A stretch of DNA of 64,000 nt from JAGOMX01 sp041738135 (GTDB taxonomy: Bacteria > Pseudomonadota > Alphaproteobacteria > JAGOMX01): assembly GCA_041738135.1 (NCBI GenBank), contig JBGSQK010000029.1:1-64000 (forward strand), written 5' to 3'. The notes beneath the pieces were generated by a model that was given only the letters and a program-made list of their open reading frames with translations, did no database searches and was not told the origin of the DNA. Below, piece by piece: positions 45,506 through 55,700 of this stretch (positions are counted from its first letter, which is position 1; each line of letters begins with the position of its first letter). The position numbers were made by a program, and so were the translations under genes.

Positions 45506-47917
45506 ATGCTGATTCTAAATCTGGGATTTCTAATACTTGTAATGGGCTTACTTCTATACACTAGATCGTCCTTTAGGATTTGGGCTTTGTTTTTAGTAGG
45601 ATACATGCTTGTCCTAACTTATTTTACTTCGCATTCAGTCATCTTACTTGGCGTATTATGGCTGCTGGTTTTAGGATTGCTCGCCCTCATTGGCATATCC
45701 TCTTTAAGACAGCAAATTATCACCTCCAGGGCCTATGCTTTTGCTAAAAAGCAGCTGCCCACCATTACCCCATCTGAGCGTGAAGCATTGAAGGCCGGCA
45801 GCGTCACGTGGGACGGCGAGCTGTTCAGCGGCATGCCCGATTGGAAGAAGTTATTCGCCTACGAACCTGCAAAGCTGTCTCAAGAAGAAAAAGACTTTAT
45901 GGCTGGCCCCGTCATGGAGTTAGCTGCTAATGAACACAGCTCATGGGACATGTGGCACAAGGACTTATCGTTCCGGCCCGACCTCGTAGAGTTATGCAAG
46001 AAAAACGGTCTCTTCGGAATGATTTCAGCCAAAAAATACGGCGGCAAAGGGTTTGATGTGACTGCTGTTTGGCAAATCAATATGATGCTTGGTCACAAAT
46101 TAGGCACTATTGGTCATTGGATTGGAATTGCTAACTCAATCGGGGCAGGTGAATTAATCGAACGTTTTGGCTCGGAAGAACAAAAAACCTACTATCTCCC
46201 TCGTCTAGCCAGTGGCGAAGAAATCCCATGCTTTGCTTTAACAAGCCCCATCGCGGGCTCTGACGCCACTGCTATAGAAGACAATGGTATTGTCTGCAAG
46301 GGAGAGGTTGACGGCAAAGAGGTTTTGGGCATCAAAATTAATTTTAACAAACGCTATATTACCATGGGCTGTGATGCCACTTTAATGAGTTTAGCCTTTA
46401 AGCTATATGACCCCGACCATTTAATAGGCAACAAAGAAAATAGAGGCGTAACAGTTGCCATCATACCCACTAAAACTAAAGGTATTAAACATGGACGTCG
46501 CCACTACCCCGTTGGCGGAGCGTTTCCCAATGGTCCACTGCAAGGCAAGGATGTATTCATCCCCATAGAGTCTATCCTAGGTGGCATTGAAGGCGCGGGC
46601 ATGGGCTGGACTGCCCTCACTCAATGCCTGGCTACAGGCAGAGCTACTAGCCTACCCACAGCTGCTGTGGGAAGCATTAAACGCAGCTTTTATACTACAA
46701 CCGTCTACACAGGTATTCGCCGACAGTTTGGTCTGCCGGTTGGCGCGTTCGAAAGTGTGCAAGAAAAATTGGCTGAGCTGGCAGGATATACATATATCTC
46801 TGATGCACTCAGATTGCTAACCTTTGCCCAAATCCAGGCAGGAGAAAGACCTGCTATTCCGGCTGCCATCAGTAAATATAATTCCACTGAATTGGCTCGT
46901 AGAGGCGCCATTATCGCCATCGATCTGCAGGGCGGCAAGGGCGTAATGAATGGTCCTAACAACTTTGCAGCTGATGCCTACGCTAGTGCTCCAGTCGGCA
47001 TAACAGTTGAAGGCTCCAATACCATGACTCGAGGCCTTATCGTCTTTGGTCAGGGCGCAGTCAGGTGCCACCCGCACATTCTTCCGCTTATGTCAGCTCT
47101 GGAATCCGATGATCAGACTTCTTTTGATAAGCTCATTATGAAGCAAATTAATTTCACTATGAGCAATCATGTGCGCTCCCTAGTGCTAGGCCTGACCAAT
47201 GGAAGATTTGCGTCGGTACCGGCCCATCACAAAGATATGAAAAAATATTTGGGCCAATTAACGCGACTCAGCGCAGCTTTTGCTTTGGCTGCAGACATGT
47301 CCATGATTACTTTAGGTGGCAAACTGAAGCGTATGGAAGCCTTATCAGGCCGTTTTGCCGACGTGTTCAGCATGCTCTATATGGCGTCAGCTGCCATAAA
47401 GCATTTCCATGACAAAGGCTATCCAAAAGAATTACAGCCCGTCGTAGAATGGAGCTTACAATGGTCCTTGAACATCGCAGAACAACAATTATCCGAGACA
47501 TTGGATAACTTCCCCAATGTATTATTGAGGGGCTGGTTGAGGCTCTTTATCTTCCCGCTGGGTCGTTGCAATAAGAAGCCTAACGACAAGCTAACCCTAC
47601 AAGTGGGTATGCTAACCCAAAGTTCAAAGGCCATCCGTGAAGTACTCGCCGATGGCATTTATTTCAAAGACCTGGATCATATGGAAGAAGCTCTTGCATT
47701 TACAAACAAGGTAGCCCCCCTCAATAAACGCATCTCTGAAGGGGTTAAATCAGGAACAGTGAAAGGCTATACCTATCTGTTACAAGTAACAGATGCGTTA
47801 AAATCGGGCCTTATCACAAAAGAAGAAGAAAAACTGTTACAGCAAGCACACGTTTCTATCATGAGCATTATCAATGTGGATGATTTCAGCGTGAAGGAAT
47901 TGCACGAGCAAAAATGA
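45506..47917 (+). CDS. fadE: Membrane-associated acyl-CoA dehydrogenase, FadE type
   Basis: An 803-residue FAD enzyme for the first step of fatty-acid beta-oxidation. As in E. coli FadE (814 residues) the N-terminus has two to three hydrophobic helices (about 2-65), followed by a linker and the acyl-CoA dehydrogenase fold. Recognisable segments are GLFGMISAKKYGGKGFD, CFALTSPIAGSDA, VFIPIESILGG, the helical FAD-binding DLQGGKGVMNGP, and VEGSNTMTRGLIVFGQGA. A C-terminal extension of about 250 residues is shared with FadE. The acyl-CoA ligase starts 18 bases later, forming a fatty-acid activation/oxidation operon. Confidence 0.92.
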   Translation: MLILNLGFLILVMGLLLYTRSSFRIWALFLVGYMLVLTYFTSHSVILLGVLWLLVLGLLALIGISSLRQQIITSRAYAFAKKQLPTITPSEREALKAGSVTWDGELFSGMPDWKKLFAYEPAKLSQEEKDFMAGPVMELAANEHSSWDMWHKDLSFRPDLVELCKKNGLFGMISAKKYGGKGFDVTAVWQINMMLGHKLGTIGHWIGIANSIGAGELIERFGSEEQKTYYLPRLASGEEIPCFALTSPIAGSDATAIEDNGIVCKGEVDGKEVLGIKINFNKRYITMGCDATLMSLAFKLYDPDHLIGNKENRGVTVAIIPTKTKGIKHGRRHYPVGGAFPNGPLQGKDVFIPIESILGGIEGAGMGWTALTQCLATGRATSLPTAAVGSIKRSFYTTTVYTGIRRQFGLPVGAFESVQEKLAELAGYTYISDALRLLTFAQIQAGERPAIPAAISKYNSTELARRGAIIAIDLQGGKGVMNGPNNFAADAYASAPVGITVEGSNTMTRGLIVFGQGAVRCHPHILPLMSALESDDQTSFDKLIMKQINFTMSNHVRSLVLGLTNGRFASVPAHHKDMKKYLGQLTRLSAAFALAADMSMITLGGKLKRMEALSGRFADVFSMLYMASAAIKHFHDKGYPKELQPVVEWSLQWSLNIAEQQLSETLDNFPNVLLRGWLRLFIFPLGRCNKKPNDKLTLQVGMLTQSSKAIREVLADGIYFKDLDHMEEALAFTNKVAPLNKRISEGVKSGTVKGYTYLLQVTDALKSGLITKEEEKLLQQAHVSIMSIINVDDFSVKELHEQK

Positions 47918-47935
47918 GTATAAGCGGGCACAAAG

Positions 47936-49612
47936 ATGAATAAAAGTAATAACCTAAAAACCTTTAACGAGCTGCTCTACGAAAACGAAAAAAAGTGGGC
48001 AGATGTGGTTTATTTGCGCCAACCCATAGCTGGTGTTTGGCACGAAATCACCTGGAAAGAAGCCATGTTGCGGGCTCGCAAAATAACGACTTTCCTTAAG
48101 GGTCTAGGGCTGAAAAAAGGTGACAAGGTTGCCATCTTTTCAAAGAACTGCGCCGAGTGGTTCCTGGCCGATTTTGCCATAGCTATGGGTGGGTTTATCA
48201 GCGTTCCATTATTTCCAACCCAGCACAAGGATAACATTCATTACGTGCTGGATCATGCAGAGGTTAAGGTTATCTTTGTAGGAAAACTAGACAACTGGGA
48301 AATCCAAGAAACGGGAATTCCGGACCATATTATTCGTATAGCATTCCCATACGAACACCCCATGCCTGCAAAATATCAATGGAATGACATCCTTGCAGAG
48401 ACTGAACCGGATACGAGCAACTATGTGCCACAATTGGACGATGTATATACGATTGTATATACATCCGGCACCACGGGCAATCCAAAAGGCGCTATGATAC
48501 CTTTCCGATCACAAGCAAATATCAAATGGGTTATAGATGAAGAACAACGAACGCTTTCAGGATATACGGTGGATCATAACTTCTACATATCATACCTTCC
48601 GCTTGGACACATAACTGAAAGAATGGTCATCGAGTACGTAAGTGTTGTGCAAAAATCCACCGTCTCATTTGTCGAATCTCTTGCCACGTTTGCACAAAAT
48701 TTACGGGACATATCCCCTACCAATTTTTTTGCAGTTCCACGCATTTGGACTCAATTTCAAAAAGGTGTTTTGGCTAAAATACCGCAGTCAAAGCTCGACT
48801 TTATATTGAAAATTCCCATACTCAGTGGCTATTTTAAGCGAAAGATTAAAGAAACCTTAGGATTGAGCCGTTCTCTTCAAAATGGCTCCGGCTCAGCACC
48901 CATTTCACAAGATTTATTGAACTGGTATGAAAAACTAGGGATCACTATACTTGAAGGGTATGGCCGAACAGAAGACCTGACGGTAGTTTCCCGCGGCCTA
49001 CCTGGTCAAAATCGAGCTGGAACCGTAGGCAAACCCCGTCCTGGCGTAGAAGTAAAAATCTCAGAGGAAGGCGAGATTCTTACCCGCTCCAACATAATGA
49101 TGGCCGGGTATTATAAAAACCCAGAAGCCACAAAAGCCGCTTTTACAGAAGATGGATTCTTGAAAACAGGTGATCGAGGCACTTTCGATGAGGAAGGCAA
49201 TCTCATTATTCTAGGACGTGTAAATGACTCCTTTAAAACGGACAAAGGCGAGTTCGTCAACCCTATCCCCATCGAAGGCAAGTTCGGAAGTAATGGCTAT
49301 ATCGAGCAATCATGTCTCATTGGCTTGACATTACCACAACCTGTCTTAATAGTTGTCTTATCAGAAACTGCTCAAAAGTTAGATCGCAGTGAAGTCAATC
49401 GAAGCCTCAAGGAAACCCTAGATGCCATAAATCCGGATCTAACCAAATTCGAAAAAATCAGCCACATCATCGTAGCAAAAGAAGGATGGACACCAGAAAA
49501 CGCCATACTGACTCCCACCCTCAAAATGAAAAGAAATGTCATCCATACCAAGTACATCGACTTAGCACAAAAGGCTATCCCTAATCCCGAGGTCGTAATC
49601 TGGGAAGATTAA
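47936..49612 (+). CDS. Long-chain acyl-CoA synthetase (AMP-binding, FadD15/ACSBG-like)
   Basis: A 558-residue adenylate-forming enzyme expected to activate fatty acids with ATP and CoA. The N-terminus has the EITWKEAMLRARKI element. The P-loop is YTSGTTGNPKG, followed by YLPLGHITERM and the PRIWTQFQKG linker of the ACSL group. The A5 motif reads GYGRTED (GYGMTE is more usual). Then come LKTGDRGTFDEEG and GRVNDSFKTDKGEFVNPIPIE. The C-terminal lysine loop is LTPTLKMKR. It is somewhat shorter than most FadD15-like proteins. Two truncated relatives follow at 49824 and 50054. Confidence 0.9.
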   Translation: MNKSNNLKTFNELLYENEKKWADVVYLRQPIAGVWHEITWKEAMLRARKITTFLKGLGLKKGDKVAIFSKNCAEWFLADFAIAMGGFISVPLFPTQHKDNIHYVLDHAEVKVIFVGKLDNWEIQETGIPDHIIRIAFPYEHPMPAKYQWNDILAETEPDTSNYVPQLDDVYTIVYTSGTTGNPKGAMIPFRSQANIKWVIDEEQRTLSGYTVDHNFYISYLPLGHITERMVIEYVSVVQKSTVSFVESLATFAQNLRDISPTNFFAVPRIWTQFQKGVLAKIPQSKLDFILKIPILSGYFKRKIKETLGLSRSLQNGSGSAPISQDLLNWYEKLGITILEGYGRTEDLTVVSRGLPGQNRAGTVGKPRPGVEVKISEEGEILTRSNIMMAGYYKNPEATKAAFTEDGFLKTGDRGTFDEEGNLIILGRVNDSFKTDKGEFVNPIPIEGKFGSNGYIEQSCLIGLTLPQPVLIVVLSETAQKLDRSEVNRSLKETLDAINPDLTKFEKISHIIVAKEGWTPENAILTPTLKMKRNVIHTKYIDLAQKAIPNPEVVIWED

Positions 49613-49649
49613 AGAACGCCAATTTCGGAAATATATCCTACAGTAACCA

Positions 49650-49688
49650 CCCCCGTGCCTCCCCGGCCTTGAGCCGGGAAGCACGGGG
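49650..49688. repeat. GC-rich palindrome after the acyl-CoA ligase
   Basis: CCCCGTGC-CT-CCCCGGC and GCCGGGA-A-GCACGGGG form a long GC-rich hairpin with the loop CTTGA. No T run follows, so it is more likely a REP-like element than an intrinsic terminator, although it may still stop transcription. It lies in the 211-base gap before the first ligase fragment. Confidence 0.6.
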
Positions 49689-49823
49689 TATTAAAGCATC
49701 AATTGTTTCGAAGAATCGCCATAATCACAAATATCAATTTTCTCCTATTTTAACAGTATCTTAATCTTTCTCCGTCACAATTAATTATAGACTTTATTGC
49801 AGTGGGCAAAATTGGGGTAAGTC

Positions 49824-50075
49824 ATGAAAAACGATCTTAAAACCTTAACTGAATTCATGTACGATTGTGAAAAAAATGGTCAGCTGTGGTTTTTCTACGA
49901 CAAGCCATCAACAGCGGGTGTTTTAACCACAGAAAATGAACTGATCACAGCCACACTTAAGATGAAACGTAATGTGATTCATGCTAAGTATATGGATCTT
50001 GCGCAAAATGTGATTAAGAGTTTAGACCCAGTCGTATGGGAGGAAGAGTTAAAATGGAAGATACTATGGCGTTAA
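49824..50075 (+). pseudogene. Internally deleted duplicate of the acyl-CoA ligase (83 codons)
   Basis: The first half (DLKTLTEFMYDCEKN, then PSTAGV) matches the N-terminus of the ligase (NLKTFNELLYENEKK, QPIAGV). The second half (ATLKMKRNVIHAKYMDLAQ) matches its extreme C-terminus (PTLKMKRNVIHTKYIDLAQ). The whole catalytic core is missing while the frame is kept. It retains the lysine loop but cannot be an active synthetase. The open frame and a GGTAAG site before the ATG leave open that a small protein is made. Confidence 0.8.
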
Positions 50076-50422
50076 AAATAGAAGCAACCAATGACGTAAA
50101 TCCTGTTCCCATTGAGGAAAGGTTTTTGAAAAACAGTTATATCAAGCAAGCTAATCTCATAAGTATTTCACTGCCACAACCTGTATTGTTAGTGGTTTTG
50201 TCTGAGGTAGCTTCGAAGCTGGAACACAAGGAAGTGATCAAAAGTCTTCGGAAAACGTTTACATCTGCCAACAAAAATTTAGTACAGTTTGAAAAAGTCA
50301 GCCACATCATTGTGGTGAAAGAGGCGTGGGCCACCAACACGGATCGTGAAGCGATCCATGAGAAATATACGGATCTGGCTAAACAGGTTATCACGAGACC
50401 AGAACCTATTGTTTGGGAGTAA
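50054..50422 (+). pseudogene. Second ligase fragment: C-terminal subdomain without the lysine loop
   Basis: 122 codons from ATG 50054, which follows GGAGGAAGAG and overlaps the previous fragment by 22 bases. The residues VNPVPIEERF, LPQPVLLVVLSE, FEKVSHIIVVKE and HEKYTDLAKQVI match the last 150 residues of the ligase at 47936. The segment holding PTLKMKR has been lost and the core is absent. It therefore keeps exactly the part that the preceding fragment lacks. It could be decay, or a small C-domain protein read through translational coupling. Confidence 0.78.
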
Positions 50423-50456
50423 CGGGACAGTTTAAGCAAGGAGAAATTCAACCTAT

Positions 50457-50592
50457 CCCCGTCATGGAGAGCCCTTTAGGGCGTGCCATCCAGCGAAAAG
50501 TGTGCCGCTTGCGGCTCAGTAAAGTTTCGGAGCCGCAAGCGGCACATTATATGCTGGATGGCACGTCGCTAGCGCTCCTCTCCATGACGGGG
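50457..50592. repeat. Large inverted repeat upstream of the P-type ATPase
   Basis: Arms of about 61 bases (50457-50517 and 50530-50592) pair over most of their length around a 12-base loop. Outer ends are CCCCGTCATGGAGAG and its complement, the middle part is TGCCATCCAGC, and the inner part is TGTGCCGCTTGCGGCTC. It would form a very stable hairpin in DNA or RNA. No ORF of note is inside. The ATPase start lies 42 bases after it. Confidence 0.85.
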
Positions 50593-50633
50593 GTAAGTTA
50601 TGTAACAACAGGTAAACCGGCAAGGAACAGCAA

Positions 50634-52502
50634 ATGAACGAACTCAGATGGCAAATGGCGCTAGTGATACTAACGTTGGGTGCCATTTCGCTTGGTCTGA
50701 TTTCCATGTTTTATTCTTTAGGCACCCTATACGGCATCCCAACGGCAACTCTGGCGCTCATGATCGTGGCAGTTGCTGGCGGGTTGCCGCTCATCCTGCA
50801 AATCTTGCTTAAGCTTTTTAAAGGCGAATTTGGCGCTGATTTTTTGGCCGCCATCGCTATCATTACGGCCGTTTACTTGGGCGAGTACATGGCCGCTAAC
50901 TTGATTGTCCTTATGCTGGCCGGGGGTCAGGTTTTTGAATCATATGCTGTTCGTCGAGCATCATCCGTTTTGCTCGCTCTGGCTGATCGCATGCCATCTA
51001 CCGCACACAGAAAAGTGGGTGAAGAAATAGAAGAAATCCCGCTCATGAACATTAAGGTAGGCGACTTGATCGTCATATACCCCCATGAAGTTGCGCCTGT
51101 GGACGGCGTCGTTGTGGAAGGTCGGGGATCAATGGATGAATCCTATCTCACAGGTGAGCCTTATGGCGTCGCCAAAGTTCCTGGCACCATGGTCATCTCG
51201 GGTGCACAAAATAATATCGTACTGCTCATTATCAAAGCCGTTAGCCTACCGCAGGATTCCCGTTACTCCAATATCATGAAAGTCATGGAAGATGCCGAAC
51301 AACGCCGCCCCACCTTGAGGCGGTTAGGAGATCAGATTGGCGCCATCTTTACGCCATTTGCCTTAATTATTGCTTTTGCAGCATGGTATTTTACCGATGA
51401 TTCAGTAAGGTTCCTGGCCGTATTGGTAATTGCCACCCCCTGCCCCTTGCTTATTGCCATACCCATTACCATTATCAGCGCCATCTCGCTTGCTAGCAGT
51501 CGTGGAATCATCATAAAAGACCCCGTACTTCTAGAACGGCTACCTACCTGCAGAACAGCCATTTTCGACAAGACCGGCACTCTCACCTATGGCCAGCCTG
51601 AACTTGTAGATATCACAACCGTTAAAGGGTTTGATAAAAATGAAGTGCTGCAACTCGCAGCAAGCTTAGAACGCTACTCCAAGCATCCTTTAGCTATTGC
51701 AATCCTTAATGCTGGAAAGAAGGCAAAGCTAGATTACTTAGAAATGGAGCGGGTATCAGAGCCTCCGGGCATGGGGCTTACAGGAGAGACTGCTGATAAA
51801 ATGATTCAAATTACCGATCGTAAACATCTCGCCAAGAACTTGCCAAATCAGGTCAAGAAACTATCCAAAATGAAACCCGGTCTCGAATGTCTTGTAGTGA
51901 TTGACAACAAGCTGGCCGCCACCTTTCAATTTCGTGATACCTTACGTGTGGAAGGCACTTCATTCATTAACCATTTATCCCCCATGCATCATTTCAGTAA
52001 AACCATGATCGTCTCAGGGGACAGAGCAGAAGAAGTTGAATACCTGGCCAAACAGCTGGGAATCCACGAAACCTATGCCAGCCAAACGCCTGAACAAAAA
52101 GTCGCCATCGTCCAAGCAGAAACACTCAAAAATCCCACGTTGTATATTGGTGATGGTATCAACGATGCCCCAGCCCTTCTCACTGCAACCGTCGGCATTG
52201 CCTTTGGCCAAACCAGCAGCGTGACAGCCGAAGCCGGCGGAGCCGTCATCTTTGAGAGCAGTCTAGCAAAAGTGGATGAACTTCTACACATCAGCGATGC
52301 CATGCGACGCATTGCACTCCAAAGCGCCTTGGGCGGCATGCTTCTCAGTATTATCGGCATGGGCTTTGCGGCCGCAGGCTACATCCCTCCCGTAGCCGGC
52401 GCCCTCATACAAGAAGGCATCGACGTCCTAGCCATCCTCAACGCCTTACGCCTAAGCCTACAACCCAATATTCAAGCGCATATCAAGGAGCCAAAAGACT
52501 AA
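50634..52502 (+). CDS. Heavy-metal P1B-type ATPase without N-terminal metal-binding domain
   Basis: A 622-residue metal-pumping ATPase. The order is membrane helices, the actuator TGE in SYLTGEPYG, the membrane metal motif TPCP with Cys270, the phosphorylation site Asp312 in DKTGTLT, the HP motif in SKHPLAI and the hinge GDGINDAPAL. No CxxC or HMA domain precedes the helices. TPCP differs from CPC, SPC and CPx motifs of copper, zinc or cobalt pumps, so the metal cannot be named. Some relatives with this motif are annotated as zinc/cadmium/manganese exporters. The ATG lies between two large inverted repeats. Confidence 0.9.
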   Translation: MNELRWQMALVILTLGAISLGLISMFYSLGTLYGIPTATLALMIVAVAGGLPLILQILLKLFKGEFGADFLAAIAIITAVYLGEYMAANLIVLMLAGGQVFESYAVRRASSVLLALADRMPSTAHRKVGEEIEEIPLMNIKVGDLIVIYPHEVAPVDGVVVEGRGSMDESYLTGEPYGVAKVPGTMVISGAQNNIVLLIIKAVSLPQDSRYSNIMKVMEDAEQRRPTLRRLGDQIGAIFTPFALIIAFAAWYFTDDSVRFLAVLVIATPCPLLIAIPITIISAISLASSRGIIIKDPVLLERLPTCRTAIFDKTGTLTYGQPELVDITTVKGFDKNEVLQLAASLERYSKHPLAIAILNAGKKAKLDYLEMERVSEPPGMGLTGETADKMIQITDRKHLAKNLPNQVKKLSKMKPGLECLVVIDNKLAATFQFRDTLRVEGTSFINHLSPMHHFSKTMIVSGDRAEEVEYLAKQLGIHETYASQTPEQKVAIVQAETLKNPTLYIGDGINDAPALLTATVGIAFGQTSSVTAEAGGAVIFESSLAKVDELLHISDAMRRIALQSALGGMLLSIIGMGFAAAGYIPPVAGALIQEGIDVLAILNALRLSLQPNIQAHIKEPKD

Positions 52503-52545
52503 TCTCACATAATCTCACATAGGGGTATATGGGGTTATTAAAATG

Positions 52546-52779
52546 GAGCTGCAAGTACAGCACATTGTTCAAGCGAGACTCCGCCTCGCGCTCCGGGATA
52601 TTTATGAAAATAACATGAAGATCACGGCTTTAGGGAATCTATACGCATACCTCAATGAATGTAATTGGATATCCTATTGTAAGAACTTGCACTGAGAAAA
52701 TGTAAACTCCATACCATTTCTATAAATATCCGGAGCGCGAGGCAGAGCCTCGCCTGAAAAAGCGCTGCACTTGCAGCTC
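52546..52779. repeat. Large interrupted inverted repeat downstream of the P-type ATPase
   Basis: The left arm (52546-52605) begins GAGCTGCAAGT and ends CTCCGGGATATTTAT. The right arm (about 52721-52779) is its imperfect complement, ending ACTTGCAGCTC. About 115 bases of unrelated sequence lie between. The arms share GCTCCGGATATTTAT and the CTGCAAG block. The repeat fills most of the 290-base gap (52503-52792) between the ATPase and the end of the RND pump gene, where it could also act as a bidirectional terminator. A short direct repeat AATCTCACAT occurs at 52501-52520. Confidence 0.8.
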
Positions 52780-52792
52780 AAAATAATAAAGC

Positions 52793-55700
52793 CTAAACCG
52801 TCTTCTCAGCAGATATATGGAAGAAAATCGTATAAAGAATCGGCACCACAAATAAAGTCAGAACGGTCGCAAAAGCTAGACCTGACATAATGAGCATGGC
52901 CATACTGACGAAGAATGGGTCCAATAGCAGCGGTATAACGCCCATGATTGTAGTAAGGGCAGCCATACTGACTGGCCTTGCTCTTGTGACAGCAGAGTCT
53001 ATCACAGCCAGCAACTTTTCTTTTCCTTCTGATATCTCCAGATCAATTTGATCAATCAAGACGATTGCATTTTTTATAAGCATGCCGGTAAGACTCAAAA
53101 AGCCAAGCAATGCCATGAAATCAAATGGCAGGCCAGCGATCAGCAAGCCCGCGGTTACGCCTATGATCGAGAGGGGCACAGTCAGCCAAATAATCAACGG
53201 CTGCTTGACCTTACTGAAGAGCAAAATAACCACCAGGATCATGAATAAGAAACTGACAGGGAGCTTGGACCCCAGCGCCGTTTGTGCGTCTCTTTGTGCT
53301 TCGTATTCACCGCCCCATGCGAGTTCATATCCCAAGGGTAGTTTAATGGCTTCAATTTGGGGGCGCAGCCGTTCAAATACAGTTCCTGTAGGTTCTGAAA
53401 CAGGATCTGCGGATGGTGTAATGGTCCGTTTACGGTCCCTGCGGTGTATGCGGGTATCCTCCCAGGACGAGTTGAAACCTTGCACCACTTGCTGGATAGG
53501 GATGTTGGTGTTTTTCACCGGGCTCCAAATGAACATGTTGTACATAGCACTGATGTTGTCCCGTTCTGTTTCAGGAAGACGAGAAACGATGGGAATCAAC
53601 TCATCTCGTTCGCGATAAAGTCCCACTTGCTGACCACCGAAGGTCATCTGCAAGGCATGACTTAGATCAACCCTGCTCACACCGGTTGTCCTTGCCAGGG
53701 ATTCAGAATACATAGGCCTAGAAAGGAGCACCTCTTGCCGCCAATTATCACGCACGCTTTCTGTAAACGGATCTTTGAACATGAGCATTTGAGCTTTATT
53801 GGAAATCTCGCGTAAAACACTAGGTTGCGGGCCGCTAAAGCGTGCTTCTATTTTACCATCCTTGCTAGGGCCCAACATGATCTTTTTGTATTTAGGATCA
53901 GAATTGGGGAACTCTGCAGTCAAGTATGACCGGATATCATTTTCGACGGCCGGTATCAATGCTGGGTCCTTGGTTTCCACAACTAGCTGAGCATAGCTTG
54001 AATTTTGAACTTCGGGCGTATACACCAACATAAATCGCGTAGCGCCCTGCCCTATGAAGGATGACACTTGCTTAACACCATCCATAGCAAGAATGTGTTT
54101 TTCTATTTTTTCAATATCTTGCGTCGTTTGCCTGATGTCCGTCCCTTCCGCACGCCAATAATCTACAAAGAAAATGGGGGTGGTTGAATTGGGAAAGAAG
54201 CCAGGGGGTATATAAGCAAAGCCAATCACAGCAAGAGTCATCATAACACCTAAACCAGCAAGGGTTTGCTTTCTATTGCCAATACTTAGCAGTAGCAACT
54301 TACGAAATATCTGGTAAAAACGATTCCCATAAGGATCCACCACATTATCGGCCGATTGAGGCTTAAAGAATAAATCGGCCAACATGGGCGTTACAGTCAC
54401 AGCCAAAAACCAACTGAAGAAAAGTGAAATAGCTATAACCTGAAATAAAGACCGCGCGTATTCTCCGGTTTTGTCCTGTGACAAGCCAATACCGGAAAAG
54501 GCCAGAATGCCCACTAAAGTTGCACCAAACAGAGGCCAAATGGTTTGTTTGACCACCTTATCGGCAGCACTAATTGTATTTTCGCCCTGTTGGGTTCTCA
54601 CCAATATACCATCAACCACTACAAGGGCATTATCAACCAACATACCCAGCGCTATAATCAGGGCACCTAAAGAGATACGCTGCAAGTTGATATCATAAAG
54701 GTACATGACGCAGAAAGTACCGAAAACAGTTAACAGCAGTACGATACCTATGAGGATACCACTCCGCATTCCCATAAAGACGAGCAGCACCAGAATAACA
54801 ATAACTAAGGCTTCCACAAGGTTAATGATAAAGGCGTTGATCGAGATGTCCACTAAAGCTGGTTGGTTATAGATAGGTGTTAACTGTACACCCACTGGGA
54901 TCTTATCCAGCATGGATATCATCTTATCTTCAACAGCTTTGCCTAGATTCACGATGTTACCACCTGATACCATTGAAATGGCTATGGTAAGCGCTGGCTG
55001 CCCGTTGAAATGAATTAGGTGAGACGGATTTTCTTCATATCCGCGTGTAACTTTTGCAATGTCCTTAAGATATATGGTTGCACCTTTGACGCCCGGAATG
55101 AGCAAATTTTCGATGGCCTCTACCGTATTGAGATTGCCTGAAGGCTGGATTCGTATTCTTTCATTACCTATGACCACCTGACCGGCAGAAACCACTTGGT
55201 TTTGGGTCTTAAGCAGGCCTGAAATAGTGTCTGGAGACACCCCAAATTGAGCCAGTTTGGATTGAGACAATTCGATAAAGATCTGCTCTTCCAAGTTTCC
55301 ACTAATGACAACTTTGGCCACATTGGGCACCAATAGCAACTCTTTACGTAAGTCTTTTGCTATCTCTTTGAGCTCATTGTAGCTAAAACCATCTCCAGTC
55401 AATGCGAGGTAGATGCCAAAAACATCACCATAATCGTCATTCACGATACTGGGTCCCGCCCCTGGTGGTAAGCGGCTTTGCATATCATTTACTTTACGGC
55501 GAAGCTCGTCCCAAACTTGGGGCAAAGTGGTTTTGTCGTAATTATCCTTTATCGTAACCGTAATGTCAGATTTTCCAGCCGTGGATACGGAAGTCACATA
55601 CTTAACTTGACCTAGCTGTTGCACAGCGCTCTCGATGCGATCCGTTACTTCTTGCTCCACCTCAGTAGGACTTGCCCCCGGGTAGGCTGTTAGGATTTTT

